From assembly GCA_029978815.1 (NCBI GenBank), contig JAPOIQ010000108.1:1-5368 (forward strand): a DNA stretch of 5,368 nucleotides. The letters run 5' to 3'. The translations under genes and the position numbers were made by a program. Of this stretch, positions 1-5,368 are shown one piece after another. The notes beneath the pieces were generated by a model that was not told the DNA's origin, did not search any database, and saw only the letters and a program-made list of their open reading frames with translations. The stretch's first letter is position 1. Every line of letters begins with the position of its first letter. The stretch is from a bacterium (GTDB taxonomy: Bacteria; Actinomycetota; Acidimicrobiia; Acidimicrobiales; Ilumatobacteraceae).

Positions 1-993
1 ATTGATGTGCGTCGCGCCCCGGTTGGGGTTGTTGGGTTTGTTTTTGAGGGTCGGCCGAATGTCTTTGCTGACGCTGCGGGTGTGTTGAGAACTGGTAACA
101 CCGCCGTGCTGAGAATTGGGTCAGACGCTCTTCGCACCGCTCAGGCAATGATGGAATTTGCGGTTACGCCGGCGCTTGCGACTGCAGGTCTACCGGCTTG
201 TTCAATCATGCTCATCGAGTCGCGCACGCACGCAGCGGGCTGGGCATTATTTAACGACTCTCGGCTCGCTCTTGCGGTGGCGCGCGGGTCCGGTCCGGCT
301 GTTGACCAACTCGGTGCGATCGCGCGATCGGTCGGCACGCCGGTGAGTTTGCACGGAACCGGTGGCGCGTGGATGGTTGTCCCAGACGGGGCAGATACAA
401 AGTGGGTTGAGTCGGTGGTGGAAGCCTCCCTCGATCGCAAAGTCTGCAATACCGTCAACGTCTGTTGCGTGCAGCGCTCAGCGGCTGATGACATGCTTCC
501 GGTCATTGTCCGGGCGGCAAGTACGGCTGCGACGGCAAGAGATGCGACCGCAGTGATTCGCGCTGACGACGACACCATCACTCAGATGTCAACAAGTGAC
601 TCCTCTGGCCTCGTTCGGTTTTCTCCATTGCCAAGCGAGGGTCTTGGCTACGAGTACGAATGGGAAAATGACCCCGAGTTCGCCGTCGTGCTGGTTGATT
701 CAATTGATGAAGCAATCTCATTGTGTAACCAATACAGCCCGCACTTTGTGGTCTCAGTTCTTACGGATGATCAAGAACTCATCGAACGGGTGTATTCGTC
801 AGCGGACGCCCCGTTTGTTGGGAACGGTTTCACGCGCTGGGTTGATGGCCAGTACGCCCTTGGCCAGCCTGAACTCGGCCTTTCGAATTGGCAAGGTGGT
901 CGCTTGCTCGGCCGGGGTGGAGTGCTCTCTGGATCATCGGTGCACACCCTTCGCCTGCTTGCGCAGTTCAGCGACCCTACGATTCGTCGCTGA
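1..993 (+). CDS. ProA-like glutamate-5-semialdehyde dehydrogenase family protein, 5'-truncated
   Basis: The reading frame is open at base 1 (ATT GAT GTG CGT...), so the GTG at 7 is probably internal. About 100 N-terminal residues are missing compared with E. coli ProA (about 417 aa); 330 remain. Near the left edge is the family signature RAPVGVVGFVFEGRPNV, followed by TGNTAVLR. The catalytic cysteine of the family is in KVCNT (codon 445-447, visible residue 149), matching the RPxxCNT site of ProA. Known ProA enzymes reduce gamma-glutamyl phosphate with NADPH in cytoplasmic proline synthesis. The C-terminus departs from ProA: where ProA has NASTRFxDG, GAEVxxSTQ and HARGPMGL, this protein has GNGFTRWVDG, GQPELGLSN and LLGRGGVLSG. 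It is therefore either a divergent ProA or a related aldehyde or acyl-phosphate dehydrogenase with another substrate. No proB is visible, but the upstream side is cut off. The gene converges on the FAD oxidoreductase with no spacer. Family assignment is confident; the exact substrate is not. Confidence 0.85.
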   Translation: MDVRRAPVGVVGFVFEGRPNVFADAAGVLRTGNTAVLRIGSDALRTAQAMMEFAVTPALATAGLPACSIMLIESRTHAAGWALFNDSRLALAVARGSGPAVDQLGAIARSVGTPVSLHGTGGAWMVVPDGADTKWVESVVEASLDRKVCNTVNVCCVQRSAADDMLPVIVRAASTAATARDATAVIRADDDTITQMSTSDSSGLVRFSPLPSEGLGYEYEWENDPEFAVVLVDSIDEAISLCNQYSPHFVVSVLTDDQELIERVYSSADAPFVGNGFTRWVDGQYALGQPELGLSNWQGGRLLGRGGVLSGSSVHTLRLLAQFSDPTIRR

Positions 994-996
994 TCA
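991..996. other. Abutting convergent stop codons in a TGATCA palindrome
   Basis: The plus-strand ProA-like gene ends with TGA at 991-993. The minus-strand oxidoreductase ends with TGA read from 996 to 994. Together they form the palindrome TGATCA with zero bases between the two coding regions. No GC-rich hairpin with a T-tract is visible on either side, so any termination signal must lie inside coding sequence, be factor-dependent, or be absent. Confidence 0.9.
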
Positions 997-2412
997 GCGG
1001 CGTAGCAGTCCGTCGATAACGCCTCCCCAGAATCGACTTTCTTTTCCGGTTTGATGTTCCGAACGGTCAGCAACCCTGGCCGCGACTCGTCCCGCATTAA
1101 TTCCAATCCACCGAATTGGTTCGGGTTCCCAGCGCCGAGAGAGGGGTCCAACCACAGGTAGCCGGAGTAGTTCTGAGCGCGGGTTCTGCCCTGCATCGTG
1201 TTCTCGATCTGCAATGAGGTCAGCCACGATTCGACCAAAAAGGTTTGTCGCGCTGACACCGTCTCCGACATATCCACCGGCGGTAATGAGCCCGGTATCC
1301 CAATCGGCATTGACGGAGCACGCCCAATTTCGAGGAATCCCGAGTGGTCCGCCCCAGTGGTGTGTCACTTCAACCTCTCGTGTCATGGGAAAGAGTTCGA
1401 TGAGCGCCTGATGGATTCGATCTTTCATCGTCGCATTCGTGTCAAATGCTTGACGGATCGCCGACCCAAAGTGGTAGGGGGCTCCGCGCCCACCAAATGC
1501 GAATCGGCCGTCTGCTGTGCGCTGACCGTAGATGATGAGGTGTCGAGTGTCATCAAATGTTGGACGTTGTTCAAGGCCGATTGATTCCCACATGTCGTCT
1601 GGTAGTGGCTCTGTCGCGATCATCATTGAATAGAGCGGGACCATATTTCGATGCTGGCGCGAGAGCTGCGAGGTGTACCCCTCTGTTGCTTGAACGATGT
1701 ACTTCGTTGAAATGGTGCCGTTGTCGGTGTCGACGAATCCGCGTCGGATCGATAGCGCTCTTACCGGTGCGTAGATGCGAACACCTTTGCGAACTACCGC
1801 TCGTGCAACCCCGTGGGTGAGTTTTGCCGGATGCACGGCGAGGCAGTGAGGGGTGTACATCGCGCCAATGAGTTCTGTCATCGCACACATTTCGGCGGCG
1901 GTATGGCGGTCGAGCAGGGTGTAATCGTCGCCAAATCCGAATCGCTCATAGGTGTCGATCTCATGGGTGACTCGTGCCAGCTGGGGAGCAGAACGAGCTG
2001 CGGTGATTGTTCCACCGCGTTGCACCCCGGCATCTATCTGCTCTCGGTCAAGTACGTGCTCGATCTCATCCAATGTCTCGTGCATTGCTGTTTGTAATGC
2101 GATTGCGGAATCTTTGCCGTGCTCACGTTCGACTCGCTCAAGACCCATCGGTAGCAACGCTGAAGCCCATCCGCCGTTTCTTCCACTCGCACCGAAACCA
2201 ACCCCTGATGCGTCGATTACCGCAATTGAGGCATCAGGAAGTTTGTCGGCGAGGTAGTACGCAGACCACAGTCCGGTCAGGCCGGCACCGATCACAGTGA
2301 TGTCCGCAGCTATGGATTCGCCAAATGGTTGCTCGGCGCATCGCTCGGCGTCCGTCAACGTGTCTTCCCATAACGAGTGAGGGCGCCTGTGGTCGACCGA
2401 AGAATGTTCCAT
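994..2412 (-). CDS. FAD-dependent oxidoreductase, DAO family (gamma-glutamylputrescine oxidase/PuuB-like)
   Basis: A complete 472-residue flavoprotein, predicted to be a soluble cytoplasmic amine or amino-acid oxidase or dehydrogenase. The N-terminal SLWEDTL leader (about 13-19) is typical of the PuuB-like branch. The Rossmann FAD motif VIGAGLTGL is at 40-48, with an acidic strand end (VIDAS) at 65-69, and the hallmark SGRNGGW is at 76-82. The C-terminal FAD-domain block is HHWGGPLGIPRNW (351-363) followed by AGGYVGDGVSATN (378-390) and GRIVADLI. Beyond residue 400 is a tail of about 70 residues, including RRWEPEPIRWIG (426-437), which resembles tails I associate with actinobacterial members of this family. 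Members oxidise C-N bonds of substrates such as gamma-glutamylputrescine; the substrate here cannot be read from the sequence. The ATG at 2412 suits the usual leader, but no clear Shine-Dalgarno lies before it. The gene is 42 bases downstream of panC on the same strand and is probably co-transcribed. It abuts the convergent ProA-like gene. Confidence 0.88.
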   Translation of the reverse strand: MEHSSVDHRRPHSLWEDTLTDAERCAEQPFGESIAADITVIGAGLTGLWSAYYLADKLPDASIAVIDASGVGFGASGRNGGWASALLPMGLERVEREHGKDSAIALQTAMHETLDEIEHVLDREQIDAGVQRGGTITAARSAPQLARVTHEIDTYERFGFGDDYTLLDRHTAAEMCAMTELIGAMYTPHCLAVHPAKLTHGVARAVVRKGVRIYAPVRALSIRRGFVDTDNGTISTKYIVQATEGYTSQLSRQHRNMVPLYSMMIATEPLPDDMWESIGLEQRPTFDDTRHLIIYGQRTADGRFAFGGRGAPYHFGSAIRQAFDTNATMKDRIHQALIELFPMTREVEVTHHWGGPLGIPRNWACSVNADWDTGLITAGGYVGDGVSATNLFGRIVADLIADREHDAGQNPRSELLRLPVVGPLSRRWEPEPIRWIGINAGRVAARVADRSEHQTGKESRFWGGVIDGLLRR

Positions 2413-2454
2413 TGATGAAAAACTACAGCGTCGGCTTGGCTGCCGTGAGAGCGT

Positions 2455-3309
2455 TTACCGTTGTAGAGGAATTGCGGCGTTGTCGATGAGTCTCACGCCG
2501 CCAAACCATGCGGCAACGAGTAGTTGAGCTTCGCGGTCAAGAGTGAGCAGTGGTTCAAGTGTCACCGGGTCGACGACTGCGACGTATTCGACAGTTCCGT
2601 CGTTCTCGGTGATTCGCCGTGCGACATGTTGAATGACCTCGGATGCGGCTTGCCCGGGTGCTAACTGGTTGATTGCCTCATCCATGCCTCGTTTGATTGC
2701 GGCTGCGCTCAGCCGTGCTTCTCGAGTGAGACGAACATTTCGGCTCGACATCGCAAGACCATCGTCATCTCGGATCGTTGGCACACCGACGATCTCAACG
2801 GGAAGGTCGAGGTCGCGCACGACGTGTTTGATGATTGCAAGCTGTTGAAAATCCTTTTCTCCGAATACTGCTATGTGGGGCTGAACGGCTGTGAAAAGTT
2901 TGGTGACGACGGTGGCGACGCCCGCGAAATGACCGGCGCGATGCTCGCCTTCCCATCGTCGAGCGAGGGAACCCGGATCGATAGAGGTGTCGAAACCGGT
3001 TGGATACATTGCGGTTGCTGTCGGAATGTAGATGGCATGCACTCCGACTGACTCGCAGAGCCGGAGGTCATCTTCGAGTGTTCGAGGGTACGTGTCGAAG
3101 TCGTCTGAGCGATCAAATTGTGTTGGATTCACAAAGATTGAGACCACCGTGAAATCGCTCAATTCAGTGGCTCGATTCATCAGTGCTTCATGACCACGGT
3201 GCAGCGCTCCCATCGTGGGAACAAGCGCGAGAGAAGAACCTTCGCAGCGACGTTCATTTGCCCATTGTTGGGCATCTGACGGAGAAGTGAGCTGAAGAAG
3301 CTGATTCAT
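2455..3309 (-). CDS. panC: Pantothenate synthetase (pantoate--beta-alanine ligase)
   Basis: PanC joins pantoate and beta-alanine through a pantoyl-adenylate, using ATP, in the last step of cytoplasmic vitamin B5 (coenzyme A precursor) synthesis. From the ATG at 3309 the protein has 284 residues, a normal length. Signatures in order: the HIGH-type nucleotide-binding motif PTMGALHRGH (31-40), SIFVNPTQF (57-65), YPRTLEDD (74-81), GHFAGVATVVTKLF (126-139), FGEKDFQQL (149-157), the KMSKS-like region DGLAMSSRN (183-191), and the C-terminal RLIDN (273-277). One family position differs: the usual RPGHF reads RAGHF (124-128). The frame extends upstream to a GTG at 3327, but I chose the ATG because it puts 30 residues before PTMG (E. 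coli PanC has about 27) and gives an ATGA overlap with the upstream peptidase stop. No strong Shine-Dalgarno precedes either start, which fits translational coupling. No panB or panD is visible. Confidence 0.96.
   Translation of the reverse strand: MNQLLQLTSPSDAQQWANERRCEGSSLALVPTMGALHRGHEALMNRATELSDFTVVSIFVNPTQFDRSDDFDTYPRTLEDDLRLCESVGVHAIYIPTATAMYPTGFDTSIDPGSLARRWEGEHRAGHFAGVATVVTKLFTAVQPHIAVFGEKDFQQLAIIKHVVRDLDLPVEIVGVPTIRDDDGLAMSSRNVRLTREARLSAAAIKRGMDEAINQLAPGQAASEVIQHVARRITENDGTVEYVAVVDPVTLEPLLTLDREAQLLVAAWFGGVRLIDNAAIPLQR
3306..3309 (-). promoter_or_regulatory. ATGA stop/start overlap coupling the P1 peptidase to panC
   Basis: On the minus strand the panC ATG (3309-3307) and the peptidase TGA (3308-3306) share bases as ATGA. 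Such four-base overlaps are a standard sign of translational coupling by ribosome re-initiation. The bases just upstream of the ATG contain no recognisable GGAGG-like site, so coupling is a reasonable way for panC to be translated. It also supports the ATG over the GTG 18 bases upstream. Confidence 0.75.
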
Positions 3310-4337
3310 CTGAGTGCGCTTGGGCACAGAGAAGTGTAGGAGGGCACGTTTGACGTTGGTGTTGCGTGGACGATTGCGTCAACGCACGCCAACGCGGTGA
3401 GATCAGCAGCAAGCGCAGAAAGGTTCGAGAGAGCGATTGCGCGATCGTTTGCACTTAGGGTGATAGCCCCCGTTGCCATCGAAAACATCGTGTCACCATC
3501 TGCGAGGGTGTGTACTGGGCGAATAGATCTTGACAGTCCGTCGTGCGTGCTCATTGCGAGACGGGTTGCTTCGGCTCTATCGAGTCGAACGTCGGTCGCT
3601 ACGACTCCAATGGTTGTGTTGAGCGAAGCCGGTGTGACGTTGTCGAGGTGCTCCAAAAGTACGTTGCGGTCGTGCGACGTGGGCGCCTTGATCGCCGGGT
3701 GCGCTTCCCACGGGCGGCCCGTCGACGGATTGATAAGGCTTCCCCGAGCGTTCACCACGCAGAGCGCCGCAACCGTCACCTCGTTGAGTTCGCCGCTTTC
3801 GTCAGCAAGTTGGATCCTTGCAGACGCCATTCCGACCCCGCCAGCGAGACCGCCTGCGATTGCACCTGCGCCGGCCCCAATCGATCCACGTCGGCGTTCG
3901 GTGAGCGAGGCCTTGTTGGCTGCCCGGCGGCCGAAGTCAGCGTCGGGGTGGTGGCGAAAATGCCCCCCTCGCCCGAGATCAAAAATCACGGCAGCAGGAA
4001 CGACCGGCACGACCTGATGGTCTTCTGGTCCGACCCGGAATCCTCTTCCTCGGTCTGCAAGCTCGTCGACAACACCGTCTGCAGAGCGCAGGCCAAATGC
4101 GCTTCCTCCGGTAAGGCACACAGCGTCAATCTGCTCGACAAGGTTCATTGGTGAGAGGGCATCGATCTCGCGAGTTCCCGGCCCTCCGCCGCGAACTTCA
4201 ACGCCGGCAGTTACCGGCTGGTCTGCAAGCACGACTGTCGTGCCGGTTCGCCAGTTGCGGTTTACGCGCTCGTAATGTCCGAGTCGAATACCGGCTACGT
4301 CGGTGAGCGAGCCGGTGTCAGTGGCCATCGATGTCAT
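3306..4337 (-). CDS. P1-family peptidase (DmpA/NylC-like N-terminal nucleophile hydrolase, family S58)
   Basis: A complete protein of 343 residues (340 if the second ATG at 4328 is used). P1-family enzymes are made as one chain, cleave themselves into alpha and beta subunits, and use the new N-terminal Ser or Thr as nucleophile. Known members are L-/D-aminopeptidases (DmpA), beta-peptidyl aminopeptidases (BapA) and nylon-oligomer hydrolases (NylC). Visible family blocks: DVAGIRLGHYE (13-23), GVEVRGGGPGTRE (45-57), CLTGGSAFGL (74-83), VPVVPAAVIFDLG (110-122), the glycine-rich GSIGAGAGAIAGGL (151-164), VVNARGSLINPSTG (194-207), and LNTTIGVVATDVRLDR (239-254). By analogy with NylC, cleavage is expected at Asn240/Thr241, giving a chain of about 240 residues and one of about 103. 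RPVHTLADGDTMFSMATG (273-290) continues the beta-chain core. There is no signal peptide, so it should be cytoplasmic. It overlaps the esterase end by 20 (or 11) bases and panC by an ATGA. Substrate unknown. Confidence 0.92.
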   Translation of the reverse strand: MTSMATDTGSLTDVAGIRLGHYERVNRNWRTGTTVVLADQPVTAGVEVRGGGPGTREIDALSPMNLVEQIDAVCLTGGSAFGLRSADGVVDELADRGRGFRVGPEDHQVVPVVPAAVIFDLGRGGHFRHHPDADFGRRAANKASLTERRRGSIGAGAGAIAGGLAGGVGMASARIQLADESGELNEVTVAALCVVNARGSLINPSTGRPWEAHPAIKAPTSHDRNVLLEHLDNVTPASLNTTIGVVATDVRLDRAEATRLAMSTHDGLSRSIRPVHTLADGDTMFSMATGAITLSANDRAIALSNLSALAADLTALACVDAIVHATPTSNVPSYTSLCPSALR

Positions 4338-5368
4338 CCCACAATGATCGGATCTCTGACTCGCTATCGCTCACGATGTTGCGACCGATTTCCGTATCGG
4401 TCGTTAACAACTGAAGAGTTCGATCATTTCCCCATTGCGGCCAGCCCGCATCACGGCTGTGCATGAAATTTGTCATTGACCCTGAAAATGCGCTCGCAAG
4501 CGACTCCCGATCTGGCGAGTCCCCGGTGAAGAGTTCAACCCCTTTTCGGTCGAGGTTGTTGAGAGCGAACGGAATGTCGAGGGCGTGACAACTTCCGAGC
4601 ACCCCTCCAAACACGGGGGTTTCAAAGGTGAACCAGTATGTGTGCGTGCTGTGTCCGTGGTGCTGCCGAGCATCTGCGATTTGGTGAGCTGGTCGCCTAA
4701 ACACAGCATCTGTCCGTAATGCTGAAACCAACTGGGCGGGGCTGTGGTCGGGGCGATGCTTCTGGTAGACGCCGTACGCCTCCGTTGAGGCGAAGTGTCG
4801 CTCAAAGGTCGCCCGAGCGGATGATTCATCCAGTTGGTTGACCGCTGGGTCAAAGGCGGTGAACAGGTGCATTTCATCTTTTGTTGTTCCGATCACGAGC
4901 GGAACCTCGTTCACGGCAGCAAGTTCCGAGGGGTTGCCGGGAAGCCAATTGTCATCGGTGGTGGGGGCGAACGCACTGAGAGAATCCGAGGTTGTCGCTA
5001 GAACCTTCGCCTGTGCGTCAAGTAATGCCTCAGCCGAAATCGACATGAGTTCATCTGGGTGATCAACCTTGGCGGCCATCAGTAGTTCGGTGAGTGTCTC
5101 ATCGCCGCGTTCGGCGGTCCGCATTTGAGGAATAGAAGGGCTCATTGCGATAGCTCCGGAGAACAGACCTTCAGCATGGGGACAGGCCATGAGCGAAATA
5201 ACACTTGCTCCGCCGGCAGATTCGCCCATGATCGTCACTTGATGGGGGTCGCCACCAAAGGATTCGATGTTGTTGCGTACCCATCGGAGGGCGTTCACTT
5301 GATCGCTCATTCCAGCGTTATCCCGACCCCGATAGCCAAATGCTCCAAGGCGGTAATTGATGGTGACG
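4318..5368 (-). CDS. Type B carboxylesterase (para-nitrobenzyl-esterase-like), 5'-truncated
   Basis: An alpha/beta-hydrolase that hydrolyses carboxylic esters. The frame stays open to the window edge: before the ATG at 5310 it reads VTINYRLGAFGYRGRDNAG, a conserved part of the family, so that ATG is internal and the real start is upstream. In all, 349 residues are visible and about 140 N-terminal ones are missing, judged against B. subtilis PnbA (489 aa, Ser189); the missing part includes the oxyanion-hole HGG region. The full triad is visible: Ser in GESAGG (visible residue 50, codon 5218-5220), Glu in GTTKDEMHLF (165), and His in GSCHALDIPF (261). Spacing between them and the length after the His match PnbA closely. 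The block ALRWVRNNIESFGGDP before the nucleophile is typical. Whether it is secreted cannot be judged without the N-terminus. It is the first visible gene of the minus-strand run and overlaps the P1 peptidase start. Natural substrate unknown. Confidence 0.92.
   Translation of the reverse strand, partial: VTINYRLGAFGYRGRDNAGMSDQVNALRWVRNNIESFGGDPHQVTIMGESAGGASVISLMACPHAEGLFSGAIAMSPSIPQMRTAERGDETLTELLMAAKVDHPDELMSISAEALLDAQAKVLATTSDSLSAFAPTTDDNWLPGNPSELAAVNEVPLVIGTTKDEMHLFTAFDPAVNQLDESSARATFERHFASTEAYGVYQKHRPDHSPAQLVSALRTDAVFRRPAHQIADARQHHGHSTHTYWFTFETPVFGGVLGSCHALDIPFALNNLDRKGVELFTGDSPDRESLASAFSGSMTNFMHSRDAGWPQWGNDRTLQLLTTDTEIGRNIVSDSESEIRSLWDDIDGH

Noticed and set aside
317..330. Perfect 14-base palindrome CGATCGCGCGATCG
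   Set aside because: It lies inside the ProA-like coding region, where it encodes ordinary residues (Ala-Ile-Ala-Arg-Ser). Only one imperfect similar site was noticed (about 3433-3447), so there is no sign of a repeat family or operator.
141..581. Minus-strand open frame of 146 codons opposite the ProA-like gene
   Set aside because: Antisense to the conserved dehydrogenase core, and its composition is unlike a real protein.
771..1310. Minus-strand open frame of 179 codons spanning the convergent junction
   Set aside because: It overlaps two well-supported genes in another frame and shows no family motif; a shadow frame.
2413..2454. 42-base gap between panC and the oxidoreductase as a promoter or terminator
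   Set aside because: No convincing -35/-10 pair, hairpin or strong ribosome binding site is visible; treated as an ordinary intra-operon spacer.
3310..3327. GTG start for panC six codons upstream of the chosen ATG
   Set aside because: It has no Shine-Dalgarno, would lengthen the overlap with the peptidase to 22 bases, and adds residues not needed by the family; the ATG gives a standard ATGA overlap.
3397..4154. Long plus-strand open frames (about 203-206 codons) opposite the P1 peptidase
   Set aside because: They are antisense to a gene with clear family motifs along its whole length, and their translations are low-complexity Arg/Ser/Ala-rich with no recognisable domain.
4601..4620. Possible hairpin ACCCC...GGGGT
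   Set aside because: A five-base stem within the conserved esterase region before the catalytic His, with no T-tract; better explained by Pro/Gly codons than by a terminator.

Overview
The window is compact bacterial chromosome with five protein genes and almost no non-coding sequence. Both end genes run off the window. Base composition looks moderately GC-rich. The protein flavour (a PuuB-like FAD oxidoreductase with a long C-terminal tail, a ProA-like dehydrogenase with an unusual C-terminus) suggests an actinobacterium, possibly an environmental Acidimicrobiia-type lineage. That placement is an impression from the sequences, not a phylogeny.

Layout: bases 1-993 (+) hold the C-terminal three quarters of a ProA-like (glutamate-5-semialdehyde dehydrogenase family) protein. 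The rest of the window is a tight run of four minus-strand genes, in transcription order: a 5'-truncated type B carboxylesterase (5368 to 4318), a P1-family (DmpA/NylC-like) self-cleaving peptidase (4337 to 3306), pantothenate synthetase panC (3309 to 2455), and a DAO-family FAD-dependent oxidoreductase (2412 to 994). The esterase and peptidase overlap by 11-20 bases, peptidase and panC share an ATGA stop/start overlap, and panC and the oxidoreductase are 42 bases apart. This looks like one operon whose promoter lies outside the window. The oxidoreductase and the ProA-like gene converge with their stop codons directly abutting in TGATCA.

Working together: only panC has a firmly assignable reaction (pantoate + beta-alanine + ATP to pantothenate). 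Its neighbours suggest a hypothesis about beta-alanine. P1 peptidases include enzymes that release beta-amino acids from peptides, and an amine-oxidising flavoenzyme plus an aldehyde dehydrogenase could in principle make beta-alanine from polyamine-type amines. This is inference from gene order and family membership. No RNA gene, mobile element, CRISPR array or clear promoter or terminator was seen.
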